Positions 51,890-60,456 of a stretch of DNA of 64,000 nucleotides are shown one piece after another. Positions within the stretch are counted from its first letter, which is position 1. Each line of letters begins with the position of its first letter. The notes under the pieces were generated by a model that searched no databases, had not been told where the DNA came from, and saw only the letters and a program-made list of their open reading frames with translations. Origin of the DNA: Chitinophaga japonensis (lineage in GTDB: Bacteria > Bacteroidota > Bacteroidia > Chitinophagales > Chitinophagaceae); NCBI RefSeq assembly GCF_007830125.1, contig NZ_VLLG01000003.1, positions 1,044,247 to 1,108,246 on the forward strand, in the 5' to 3' direction. The position numbers and the translations under genes are program-made.

Positions 51890-51932
51890 AAGACCATCCC
51901 TGGTTCAGGGACTGACATATTTGCATGGTCTT
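51890..51932. promoter_or_regulatory. Palindrome framing the putative dnaK promoter
   Basis: AAGACCAT (51890-51897) and ATGGTCTT (51925-51932) are exact inverted arms 27 bp apart; directly inside the left arm is a second hairpin, CCCTG-GTT-CAGGG (51898-51910). A promoter-like box CATATTTG (7 of 8 consensus bases) lies at 51917-51924, between the arms. It may be an operator or, if transcribed, a leader hairpin followed by a T-run. No CIRCE element was seen. Confidence 0.45.
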
Positions 51933-52008
51933 TTTGCTTGGCATAATCATTGACAAACCAAAGGCGTACACACATAGAATCTACAACTAAAGGAGAATCT
52001 TTAATATC

Positions 52009-53925
52009 ATGGGAAAAATAATAGGAATTGACTTAGGGACTACCAATTCATGCGTTGCTGTTATGGAAGGCAACGAACCGGTAGTGATTGCCAACGACGA
52101 AGGCCGCAGAACGACCCCGTCTGTAGTGGCATTCTTAAAGAACGGAGAAAGAAAGGTTGGCGATCCGGCCAAAAGGCAGGCTATTACCAACCCCGTAAAC
52201 ACCATCATGTCAGTGAAGCGCTTTATGGGCCGTCACCATGATGAATTAGGCAATGAAATTCCGCACTGGAGCTACAAAGTGGCGAAAGGCGAAAATAATA
52301 CCACCCGTATCGATATAGACGGCAGGTTATATACGCCGCAGGAAATTTCCGCCATGATCCTGCAGAAAATGAAGAAGACGGCGGAAGATTACCTGGGCCA
52401 GGAAGTAAGCGAAGCGGTGATCACCGTACCGGCTTACTTTAATGACGCGCAACGCCAGGCCACCAAGGAAGCCGGTGAGATTGCCGGGCTGAACGTGCGC
52501 CGCATCATCAACGAGCCTACTGCCGCAGCGCTGGCATATGGCCTGGACAAAAAACATCATGACAGCAAGATAGCCGTGTTTGACCTGGGTGGCGGTACCT
52601 TCGATATCTCCATCCTGGAGCTGGGCGAAGGCGTTTTTGAAGTAAAATCCACCAACGGTGATACCCACCTGGGCGGTGACGATTTCGATAAGGTGATCAT
52701 GGACTGGCTGGCTGAAGAGTTCAGGAAAGACGAAGCCGTAGACCTGCATAAGGACCCGATGGCATGGCAGCGCCTGAAAGAGGCCGCCGAAAAAGCCAAG
52801 ATCGAGCTGTCCTCTTCTGCGGAAACAGAGATCAACCTGCCTTACATCACGGCAGTGGACGGTGTGCCCAAGCACTTGGTGAAAAAGCTGACCCGCGCCA
52901 AATTCGAGCAACTGAGCGACGCGCTGGTGGAAAGAACGCTGGAACCCTGCCGCAAAGCCCTGGCAGATGCCGGCTTAAGCACTGCTGAGATAGACGAAGT
53001 GATACTGGTAGGTGGTTCTACCCGTATCCCCAAAATACAGGAAGTAGTAGAGAAATTCTTCGGCAAAAAGCCCAACAAGGGCGTGAACCCGGATGAGGTA
53101 GTAGCCATCGGCGCTGCCATCCAGGGCGGTGTGCTGACCGGTGAAGTAAAAGACGTGCTGTTGCTGGACGTAACGCCGCTGTCACTGGGTATCGAAACCA
53201 TGGGCGGCGTGTTCACCAAGCTGATCGAATCCAATACCACCATCCCCACCAAGAAATCTGAAACATTCTCTACCGCTGCGGATAACCAGCCCAGCGTGGA
53301 AATACACGTACTGCAGGGAGAAAGGCCGATGGCCAGCCAGAACCGTACCCTCGGACGCTTTATATTAGGCGATATACCGCCCGCACCGCGCGGCGTGCCG
53401 CAGATCGAAGTGATCTTCGATATTGACGCCAACGGTATACTGCACGTAACGGCTAAAGACAAGGGCACCGGTAAGAGCCAGAACATCCGCATCGAAGCCG
53501 GTAGCGGCCTGAGCAAGGAAGAAATAGAAAAGATGAAAGCGGAAGCCAAGGCCAATGAAGCTGCCGATAAGGAACAACGCGAAAAGGTGGAGAAGATCAA
53601 CCAGGCAGACAGCCTCGTATTCCAGACCGAAAAGCAACTGAAGGAATACGGCGATAAACTGCCTGCGGATAAAAAGACGACCATCGAAACGGCGCTGAAC
53701 AAGCTGAAGGAAGCGCAGAAGAGCCAGGACGTAGCCCAGATAGATGCTGCCGTAACAGAGCTGAACACCGCCTGGACCGCCGCATCTGAAGAAATGTACA
53801 AAGCCACCCAGGGTGCGCAGGCCGATGCCAATGCCAATGGCGAACCGCAGGGCCAGCAGCAGGGTAGCTCCGGCGCTGCAGGCGAAGGCGGTGTAACCGA
53901 TGCGGAGTTTGAAGAAGTGAAGTAA
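52009..53925 (+). CDS. dnaK: Hsp70 chaperone DnaK
   Basis: A 638-residue Hsp70. ATPase domain with [70 protein letters not shown] and [13 protein letters not shown]; linker [15 protein letters not shown]; substrate-binding beta domain and helical lid; Gly/Gln-rich tail ending DAEFEEVK, the usual bacterial variant of EEVD-like ends. It folds and protects proteins with DnaJ and GrpE (not adjacent here). Followed by a perfect 30-bp palindromic terminator. Confidence 0.97.
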   Translation: MGKIIGIDLGTTNSCVAVMEGNEPVVIANDEGRRTTPSVVAFLKNGERKVGDPAKRQAITNPVNTIMSVKRFMGRHHDELGNEIPHWSYKVAKGENNTTRIDIDGRLYTPQEISAMILQKMKKTAEDYLGQEVSEAVITVPAYFNDAQRQATKEAGEIAGLNVRRIINEPTAAALAYGLDKKHHDSKIAVFDLGGGTFDISILELGEGVFEVKSTNGDTHLGGDDFDKVIMDWLAEEFRKDEAVDLHKDPMAWQRLKEAAEKAKIELSSSAETEINLPYITAVDGVPKHLVKKLTRAKFEQLSDALVERTLEPCRKALADAGLSTAEIDEVILVGGSTRIPKIQEVVEKFFGKKPNKGVNPDEVVAIGAAIQGGVLTGEVKDVLLLDVTPLSLGIETMGGVFTKLIESNTTIPTKKSETFSTAADNQPSVEIHVLQGERPMASQNRTLGRFILGDIPPAPRGVPQIEVIFDIDANGILHVTAKDKGTGKSQNIRIEAGSGLSKEEIEKMKAEAKANEAADKEQREKVEKINQADSLVFQTEKQLKEYGDKLPADKKTTIETALNKLKEAQKSQDVAQIDAAVTELNTAWTAASEEMYKATQGAQADANANGEPQGQQQGSSGAAGEGGVTDAEFEEVK

Positions 53926-53955
53926 GCAAGTAACGAAAGCAAAAATAAAAAGTAA

Positions 53956-53990
53956 AAACGGCGCGAATGATCATTCGCGCCGTTTGCTTT
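53956..53990 (+). terminator. Intrinsic terminator of dnaK
   Basis: A perfect 30-bp palindrome (53956-53985; arms begin AAACGGCGCG) is followed by GCTTTTTAG. It is preceded by A-rich words with 7-bp phasing (TAAAAAG, TAAAAAC), faintly like the heptamer arrays. Confidence 0.9.
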
Positions 53991-54115
53991 TTAGTGTGTG
54001 CGTGCGGGTTAAACGGCACTGTAGACGCATTGTAGATGCTTTTATGCCGGCTTGTAGTTCCTCTGTAATGGCCCGGAGCTTCCAAAGGCGCCAGGCTCAT
54101 CTTAATTTTATCCCT

Positions 54116-56062
54116 ATGAGCAACAATACCCTACCTGCATTCTCCATCCCGGAAAACGGCCAGCCCATTTGGCGCATTGATGGCTTTGACTTTGAATGGC
54201 TGCCCGCCACACACTGGTCCATAAGTGAAGGGGACGGCCGGCTGTATGTTGGCCTGCAGGGCCGCATTACGGGATATGATGATAAGAAGCACGGCCATAT
54301 TGTGAATGACTACCAGCACGGGGAAGTGTACCTGAACTTCGCCCTGGGCGGCGTGTATAGGAACGGCGTACCCACCGGCGTCTTTCACCTGGAAGCGGAT
54401 AAGGAGCCTACTTATGCCTGCACGCTCTGGAAAGGCGGCTTTCACTACAGCCTGGAATCTTACGGCACACTCACCCTGCAGGATGGCTGGGTAGGTTTTG
54501 AAGGGTACCTGCAGGGTATCGTGAATAACCAGCCGTACCGGGTGCAGGTAGCCCGAAGCCTGCCGGTAGCGGCGCTGAACTGGCAGCATTACCGCTTTAC
54601 CTCGCTGGAGGAAGCTTTCCAGGCGCCGGCCGGCCAGGTGCAGCACCTGCGCTTGACCGATCCAGGTATCGAAACCTTCCCGGAGCAGTTGTACGCCTGC
54701 ACAGCCCTGAAAACACTGCATATCCATTTCACCGGTAAAAATAGTCACTCGCTGGCGGCTATACCTGCCCGTATCAACTCATTTACGGAGCTTAAAGAGC
54801 TTTCACTCACAGGCATATCCCGGGTGACCGCTATTCCGCCGGAGATCGCGCAGCTAACATCACTGGAAAACCTGGTGATCAACGGAAGCCAGGCTACCGC
54901 TATTCCGCCGGAGCTATTACAATTGCCCCGCCTGAAATATTGTTACCTGGTGGGCAACCAACTGGAAAGCCTGCCGGCTGCATTCTCCCCGGCCCTGGCA
55001 ACCCTGGCGCTGCAACAGAACCGGCTTAGCACCCTGCCGGAAACGATCGGCAACTTGCCGGCGCTTACCCACCTGGATATCCGCAGGAATCCGCTGCAAC
55101 AGTTGCCGGCAAATATCAGGCACATCAAAAAGCTGAACCTGGAGCTGGAAAAAAAGCAGCAACTGCTGGATTATGCTTATAAAGGCGCGGATGGCAGGGG
55201 CGCCATTACCTGGGACGATCGGCTGTTCCTGGCGGGAAAAGACCCGGAGCTGCTGTCACTGCTGGATCAGGCAATTACCGGAGCGGGATTTTCCGCCTAC
55301 CGGCAGGGGTTGCTGCACCTGGCGCTGAAAGCCGTAGCCCTGGGCACTACGGAGCCGGATACTTATGCTACAAAAGGGAATACCCGTTTCGGCGGGTTGC
55401 CCGATCTGCCGCCGGGAATGGGCTATCCCGCTTTTACCACTTATCATGGAGATACGAAGGGCATGCAGTTCATTGCCCAGTTGAATCTTGCGTCACTGGC
55501 GGCTTACCAGGAGTACCTGCCCCGCACCGGCATCCTGTACTTTTTTATAGAGGATCAGGAATCATTCAACTGCCGGGTGTTTTACTACGATGGAGACCCG
55601 GCGCAGTTGCAGTTCGCCGGGGACCTGCCCATTGACGAGGAATTCATTTATGACGACAATGGCATTTACGCCCCTTACCTGGCCCGTGCGGCAAAGTTTC
55701 CCAGCCTGCCTTCCTTCTATCACGATCAGCATTTTTATACCGGCGATGCACAGCACCTGGCGGCATTCGAAGAGGAGGTGGACTATGAGGAGAAGGAGCA
55801 ATTCCTGCAGCGCCTGAAGCCGGGGGGATATACGCATGGCATTAATGATTACGTATTCACCCAGCATGAGTCCCCGCAGATACAGGCCGCGGACAAACTC
55901 GGCGGAAAGCCGGAAGAGTGGATGGTGCTGTTGAGCGTGGATTCCGACGCGAAAACGGGTTTCCAATTCTGGGACGCCGGCACCATTTTCTTCGTTATCC
56001 ACAAGAGCGACCTGGCCCGGAAAGATTTTTCGCAGGTGTATTACGGGCTGGAAAGCAGTTGA
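54116..56062 (+). CDS. LRR plus DUF1963 fusion protein
   Basis: A cytoplasmic-looking protein of 648 residues from ATG 54116. The N-terminal part (1-200) is beta-rich and has no recognised family. Residues about 210-350 hold leucine-rich repeats (ELKELSLTGISRVTAIPPEIAQLTSLENL, LATLALQQNRLSTLPETIG, LTHLDIRRNPLQQLP). Residues about 410-648 resemble DUF1963 (YwqG): RFGGLPDLPPGMGYPAF, FIAQLNLASLAAY, GILYFFIED, WMVLLSVDSD and GTIFFVIHKSDL. LRRs bind proteins; DUF1963 function is unclear. The start before a TTAATTTTA stretch is supported by the lack of protein-like sequence upstream. Confidence 0.82.
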   Translation: MSNNTLPAFSIPENGQPIWRIDGFDFEWLPATHWSISEGDGRLYVGLQGRITGYDDKKHGHIVNDYQHGEVYLNFALGGVYRNGVPTGVFHLEADKEPTYACTLWKGGFHYSLESYGTLTLQDGWVGFEGYLQGIVNNQPYRVQVARSLPVAALNWQHYRFTSLEEAFQAPAGQVQHLRLTDPGIETFPEQLYACTALKTLHIHFTGKNSHSLAAIPARINSFTELKELSLTGISRVTAIPPEIAQLTSLENLVINGSQATAIPPELLQLPRLKYCYLVGNQLESLPAAFSPALATLALQQNRLSTLPETIGNLPALTHLDIRRNPLQQLPANIRHIKKLNLELEKKQQLLDYAYKGADGRGAITWDDRLFLAGKDPELLSLLDQAITGAGFSAYRQGLLHLALKAVALGTTEPDTYATKGNTRFGGLPDLPPGMGYPAFTTYHGDTKGMQFIAQLNLASLAAYQEYLPRTGILYFFIEDQESFNCRVFYYDGDPAQLQFAGDLPIDEEFIYDDNGIYAPYLARAAKFPSLPSFYHDQHFYTGDAQHLAAFEEEVDYEEKEQFLQRLKPGGYTHGINDYVFTQHESPQIQAADKLGGKPEEWMVLLSVDSDAKTGFQFWDAGTIFFVIHKSDLARKDFSQVYYGLESS

Positions 56063-56152
56063 GGATATTTATGGACCGCTACGCAGCCGGGTTTGCACAG
56101 GAACAAAGGGGGGAATATTGCGGATGATGTGAATTTCTAAGTATTTTGTAGC

Positions 56153-57169
56153 ATGCAATTGACACTATACCCTTTCGAGCTTAAATTCCGTCATACCTTT
56201 ACCATATCCCGCAAGTCGAAGGACGTGCAGCCTTTACTGGTAGTGGAACTGCAGCAGGACGGCTACAGCGGCCTGGGCGAAACTGCCGATAATGCCTACT
56301 ATAACATGACCGTGCCGCGGCTGATGGAAGTCATCAATGCGCAGCGCAGCGTAATAGAAGCTTACCGGCTGGATACGCCGGAGGCTTTCTGGGAAGCGTT
56401 GTACCCGCTTTTTACAGATAATATGTTCGCCCTGTGCGCGCTGGACCTGGCCGCGCATGACCTGTACGCGAAGCAGCAGGGAAAGAAGCTGTACGAGGTA
56501 TGGGGCCTGGACATTTCCCATAACCCGCTCACGGACTATACCATCGGGATAGACACGATTCCCAACATGGTGCGCAAACTGCAGGAATTTCCCTGGCCTA
56601 TTTATAAAATAAAGCTGGGCACCCCGGATGATATTGCCATTATCCGTGAGCTGCGCAGTCATACCGATGCCACCTTCCGGGTAGATGCTAACTGCGCCTG
56701 GGGAGTAGAAGAAACGCTCCGCAATGCGGCTGCCTTCCGGGGGCTGGGCGTGGAATTCATTGAGCAGCCGATGCCCGCGGCAGACTGGGAAGGGATGAAA
56801 AGGGTGTACGAACAGGCTGCTTTGCCCATTATTGCCGATGAAAGCTGTATTGTAGAAGCGGATGTAGCCCGTTGTCATGGGCACTTTCATGGTATTAATA
56901 TCAAGCTCACCAAGTGCGGCGGCATTACCCCTGCCCGCCGGATGATTGCGCAGGCCAAAAGCCTGGGCATGAAGGTAATGACCGGCAGCATGAATGAAAG
57001 CACCGTGGGCACTTCGGCCGTAGCCCACCTGCTGCCTTACCTGGATTACGTGGATATGGACGGCCCCCTGTTGCTGGCGGAAGACACGGCAGACGGTGTT
57101 AAGATAAAAGACGGACGTATTATTTATGCGGACCGGCCGGGGACGGGCGCCATGCTAATTAATAATTAA
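56153..57169 (+). CDS. Dipeptide epimerase (enolase superfamily)
   Basis: A 338-residue enzyme of the muconate lactonising subgroup. Barrel catalytic residues: KIKLG (KxK lysines), metal ligands in DANCAW, EQPMPAADW and ADESC, and the opposing lysine in NIKLTKCGGITPA. Family members such as L-Ala-D/L-Glu epimerase act on dipeptides from peptidoglycan recycling; the DxD-type C-terminal specificity motif is read as DMDGPLLLAED. The final four codons and TAA stop lie in the heptamer array at 57156-57190. Confidence 0.9.
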   Translation: MQLTLYPFELKFRHTFTISRKSKDVQPLLVVELQQDGYSGLGETADNAYYNMTVPRLMEVINAQRSVIEAYRLDTPEAFWEALYPLFTDNMFALCALDLAAHDLYAKQQGKKLYEVWGLDISHNPLTDYTIGIDTIPNMVRKLQEFPWPIYKIKLGTPDDIAIIRELRSHTDATFRVDANCAWGVEETLRNAAAFRGLGVEFIEQPMPAADWEGMKRVYEQAALPIIADESCIVEADVARCHGHFHGINIKLTKCGGITPARRMIAQAKSLGMKVMTGSMNESTVGTSAVAHLLPYLDYVDMDGPLLLAEDTADGVKIKDGRIIYADRPGTGAMLINN

Positions 57170-57190
57170 TAATGAATAATTAATAATTCT
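57156..57190. repeat. Heptamer array containing both convergent stop codons
   Basis: Five 7-bp units: TAATTAA (57156), TAATTAA (57163), TAATGAA (57170), TAATTAA (57177) and TAATTCT (57184). The epimerase stop (TAA 57167-57169, plus strand) and the stop of the small gene on the other strand (57166-57168) both fall in the second unit and overlap by two bases. The units give stops in all frames on both strands. Confidence 0.9.
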
Positions 57191-57435
57191 TCCATCAGGA
57201 AGACCTCATTTTGCAGCCGCCCTTTTACCGTAACATTTTTTCCCAGCAGGGATTGCAAAGGGTTTTCCTGCGTGGCAGGTACATCGGCCGGCCGGATCAG
57301 GTATTCTTCTTTCTCCGTAACGAGACAGACACCCGCGTAGCTTCTTTTGGTATTGGCATAGAAGGTGCGCAGCTCCAGCCTGCCTGTCAGTTGCAAGGGC
57401 TGTTCTATATGCCCGGTAGGTTGCCGTGATTGCAT
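57166..57435 (-). CDS. Small protein of unknown function, OB-fold-like
   Basis: An 89-residue protein without signal or membrane segment. The pattern of alternating strands (LQLTGRLELRTF, SYAGVCLVTEKEEYLIRP, LLGKNVTVKGRLQNEVFLMEELLIIHY) is like a small OB-fold; the GKNVTVKGRL stretch in particular resembles nucleic-acid-binding OB strands, but this is weak. I do not recognise a family. It overlaps the convergent epimerase gene by four bases, and its final residues are read from the heptamer array. Confidence 0.65.
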   Translation of the reverse strand: MQSRQPTGHIEQPLQLTGRLELRTFYANTKRSYAGVCLVTEKEEYLIRPADVPATQENPLQSLLGKNVTVKGRLQNEVFLMEELLIIHY

Positions 57436-57542
57436 AAGCGGTAAAATCTAATGTCCTGTTCCAATATACATTATTTTGTACTTGCATAGCCGCCGCGGAT
57501 TCCCTATTTTTAAAGGAAGTCCACCATTTTAATTATCCACGA

Positions 57543-58805
57543 ATGAAAAAACTATTTGGCGCTTTCTTGCTCTTCACAACTTGCTTTTTTGGTTATATGC
57601 TAACTGCCCATGCCCAGGTCATAGCCCGTATAGTGGTAGCTGCCGGCTCTTATAAAAGAGAGAACACACCGGTATCGCTGGAGTTGAATGGTATAACGGC
57701 CCTGCCGGATACGGCGATGGCCCTGGTGGAAATAAAGAACGGGCAGCGGCGTAGTGTTCCTTTCCAGGTAGAGGAGGGGTATACCCGCAGCCTGTGGTGG
57801 ATACTGTCCGGCACAAGCGCACCCGGTACGCAGCGGGTGTTTGAGCTGATTGAGAGCAGCCCCGTGCGGCCTGCGCCGGTGGTGATGCAGGCTACGGACC
57901 GGGACGGTACCTTGCTGCTGCAGGAAGGCAACCAGTCCATACTTCAATACAACTATGCGACAGTGTATCCGCCGGCAGGGGTGGACAGCGTTTTTCAGCG
58001 CAGCGGCTTTATACATCCCCTGTGGGCGCCTAACGGAGCGGTGCTCACGCATATACATCCCCGGGACCACTGGCACCATGTAGGTATCTGGAATCCCTGG
58101 ACGCATACTGAATTTGAAGGGAAGGAAGTGGATTTCTGGAACCTGGTAAAAAAGCAGGGTACGGTACGCTTTGCCGGTTTCCAGGCCCAAACGCAGGGCC
58201 CGGTGTGGAGCGGCTTTAAAGCACTGCAGGAGCATGTAGTGATGAAAGGACAGGGAAAGGAGCAGGTAGCGCTGAATGAAGTGTGGGATGTGCGTGCATA
58301 CCCGGCCCAGGCCGGCGGCGCCCGCCGTATCTGGGACTTTACCTCTGTTTTCGGCTGTGCAGGCCCAAGCCCGCTATTGCTGGAGCAATACCGCTATGGT
58401 GGCGGCTTCGGGTTCCGGGGCACGCCGGAGTGGACCACGGCCACCAGCCAGATACTCACCTCTGAAGGCCGGACCCGCAAGGATGCAGACAGCACCCGTG
58501 CGCGCTGGATAAAAGTGACCGGGGAGACCGGCAAGGGCCGGGCAGGCATGCTGGTGCTGTGCTATCCCTCCAACTTTGATGCACCGGAGCCGGTAAGGGT
58601 ATGGACGGAGAATATGGAAAGGGGGGAGGTGTTCATCAACTTCAGCCCTACAAAAATGAGATCCTGGCTGCTCACTTACGGGAAGCAATATACGCTGAAG
58701 TATCGCATCATGATATATAATGATGATATTACCGCTGCGGAGGCAGATGCCATATGGAACGACCTGGCGCATCCGCCGGTAGTGAAAGTGGAGAACGTCC
58801 GTTAG
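57543..58805 (+). CDS. Exported DUF6807 (PmoA-like) protein
   Basis: A 420-residue exported protein (signal about 1-24, ending AHAQ). The conserved DUF6807 core is recognisable: FIHPLWAPNGAVLTHIHPRDHWHHVGIWNPWTHTEFEGKEVDFWNL, where several His are probably metal ligands, followed by LLEQYRYGGGFGFRGTPEW and ENMERGEVFINFSPTK. The family was once labelled methane oxygenase PmoA but has no established relation to it; members often accompany carbohydrate genes. Function unknown. Stands alone. Confidence 0.82.
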   Translation: MKKLFGAFLLFTTCFFGYMLTAHAQVIARIVVAAGSYKRENTPVSLELNGITALPDTAMALVEIKNGQRRSVPFQVEEGYTRSLWWILSGTSAPGTQRVFELIESSPVRPAPVVMQATDRDGTLLLQEGNQSILQYNYATVYPPAGVDSVFQRSGFIHPLWAPNGAVLTHIHPRDHWHHVGIWNPWTHTEFEGKEVDFWNLVKKQGTVRFAGFQAQTQGPVWSGFKALQEHVVMKGQGKEQVALNEVWDVRAYPAQAGGARRIWDFTSVFGCAGPSPLLLEQYRYGGGFGFRGTPEWTTATSQILTSEGRTRKDADSTRARWIKVTGETGKGRAGMLVLCYPSNFDAPEPVRVWTENMERGEVFINFSPTKMRSWLLTYGKQYTLKYRIMIYNDDITAAEADAIWNDLAHPPVVKVENVR

Positions 58806-58814
58806 CGGATGTGC

Positions 58815-59084
58815 TTATTTTCTAAGAGTCCTGTAATACTTCACGGCATAGTAGGCGCCCATCAGGCCCATTAATATGAAAACCGTAATGAGCCCCCACT
58901 TGCCTGCCAGGCGGTACAGGGGCCTTTCCAGCCGGCTGAGGCGGATGCCGGAGGCGGCTTCTGAAAATTGCAGGTAGCGGTAAACAGCGAAGCCGAAGCC
59001 TACGATGGCCAGGGCTACGGCCCACAGCACCTGGCTCCAGGAGGAGGCGCCGGGCCTGTTTTCAGGAGTATGCTGGTTGTTCAT
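58815..59084 (-). CDS. Small membrane protein of the VgrG cassette
   Basis: An 89-residue protein with two predicted membrane helices (about 20-40 and 60-80) and a charged connecting loop (SGIRLSRLERPLYRLAGKWG). It begins 3 bp after the stop of the 455-residue gene and is the last gene of the leftward operon hcp-effector-immunity-vgrG. No family recognised; a cassette-specific membrane component or second immunity-type protein are guesses. Confidence 0.7.
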   Translation of the reverse strand: MNNQHTPENRPGASSWSQVLWAVALAIVGFGFAVYRYLQFSEAASGIRLSRLERPLYRLAGKWGLITVFILMGLMGAYYAVKYYRTLRK

Positions 59085-59087
59085 AAG

Positions 59088-60455
59088 CTATGCTTCTTCC
59101 ATGGTTTGGGGAGGCATCATTAATGGCGCGCGGGTTTTACGGATCAGGTCCACTTCCTCTTTCCAGTTATCGCCAAACAGCCTGCCCATTTTTTCATCTA
59201 TCCGTTGAATGGTGTCCTGTATCTTTTTGGAATGCACGTAGTCATAGTAATCCCGTAACAGGTAAATATAAACGGAGGTGCTGATCTCTTCGTCCTGCAT
59301 ATCCTGTCCGGCCAGGTAGGCTTCTTCCAGCACCATGTAGTAGCGGCCGGTGTTTTTCCGCCGGCATAGTTCCGCCGCCTGGTACCACCCGTTCATGGCC
59401 TGCTGGTTAAAATGATGCTCCTGCGCCAGTTTGGCCTGTTTGATGAACCATTCGATAGCATCGTCAAAGCGTTTGCGCAGTTGTGCGTAAGCGCCCTGGT
59501 AGCCGTAGAACTGTATCAGCAGCGGCGGGCAGGCGGCATCGCCCTGCTGTTGCCCCTGTTTGGCAATGCGCATACCGCGGTCCAGCAGTTGCGGCAACTG
59601 CGGATCCTTCTTGAAGTAGAAGAGCATGCCCGCATACATGATATGCGTGGTGGCAAACAATCCTTTGTTGCCGCTTCTTTGTGTATAGTCCAGGGCTTTC
59701 TGTCCCCATTCATGCAGGCGTTTTACGTCTTTGTCCTGCAGGGCCTTGCCCATTTCAAACAGGCATTTGCGCATGGCTATTTCCGGGTCGTTGGGATTGC
59801 CGCTTTTGGCCAGCTTCTGGATGGCGTCGTAAAGTGCCAGCGGCACATGCATGGCATGCAGTTGCCCGGGGAACTGGCGCTCATGTATAGCCAGTTGTTC
59901 ATTGCCTGCGTGATCGAACACCAGCAGCTTTACACCGTCCGGTATGCCTTTTTTCAGCAGGGTGGTCAGCCAGCGTTTCATGCCGCGCAGGTCGCTTACC
60001 AGCCGGGGCAGCAGCGCCAGCACCAGTTGTTTATTTTCCTGCGGGAGGGACTGTCGAAAACTGTCCAGCATGCGCAGCAGCACATCATCCAGCGGCTGCC
60101 CGTTTTGGGCGGCCAGGGCCTGCCGGTATGCCTGTGGGTCCCAGGTAAGAGCGGCGTTTTTGTTTTGCAGCTCCTGCATCAGCGCGGCGCTGTTGTCATA
60201 AGCTTCCAGCCAGTCCTTCATGATGGCTGCGCTGAAAGTATCCTCATCTTCAAAAGAGGTGAGGTGGGTAACGAATACCTCTTCCAGTTGCCCGTGCGCG
60301 GAGGATTCCAGCTTACAGAAACCTTCATACACGCGGGCCTCTTCCGGTTTGATGACCATGCGCACCATGCGGAGCTGGGATTGCGGCGCCACCTCTTTAA
60401 GCCAGGCCTGTTGTATTTTGTTTAGCTCCAGCGCTATAGGATTATGTTCGTTCAT
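59088..60455 (-). CDS. VgrG-associated protein of unknown function (helical repeats)
   Basis: A 455-residue cytoplasmic protein. The N-terminal half (1-215) is mixed alpha/beta and contains VKLLVFDHAGNEQLAIHERQFPG; the C-terminal half (about 230-420) is all-helical with TPR-like spacing (MRKCLFEMGKALQDKDVKRLHEWGQKAL, LLIQFYGYQGAYAQLRKRFDDAIEWFIKQAKLA, QQAMNGWYQAAELCRRK). It starts 1 bp after the vgrG stop, so it is tightly coupled to it. By position it may be an adaptor or chaperone that loads an effector on VgrG. Confidence 0.75.
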   Translation of the reverse strand: MNEHNPIALELNKIQQAWLKEVAPQSQLRMVRMVIKPEEARVYEGFCKLESSAHGQLEEVFVTHLTSFEDEDTFSAAIMKDWLEAYDNSAALMQELQNKNAALTWDPQAYRQALAAQNGQPLDDVLLRMLDSFRQSLPQENKQLVLALLPRLVSDLRGMKRWLTTLLKKGIPDGVKLLVFDHAGNEQLAIHERQFPGQLHAMHVPLALYDAIQKLAKSGNPNDPEIAMRKCLFEMGKALQDKDVKRLHEWGQKALDYTQRSGNKGLFATTHIMYAGMLFYFKKDPQLPQLLDRGMRIAKQGQQQGDAACPPLLIQFYGYQGAYAQLRKRFDDAIEWFIKQAKLAQEHHFNQQAMNGWYQAAELCRRKNTGRYYMVLEEAYLAGQDMQDEEISTSVYIYLLRDYYDYVHSKKIQDTIQRIDEKMGRLFGDNWKEEVDLIRKTRAPLMMPPQTMEEA

Positions 60456-60456
60456 G

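Noticed and set aside
52842..53942. 366-codon Ser-rich open frame on the minus strand
   Set aside because: Antisense to dnaK, one of the best-conserved genes known.
53940..53955. Further heptamer array before the dnaK terminator
   Set aside because: Only about two A-rich units can be phased; A-rich sequence before a terminator palindrome explains it.
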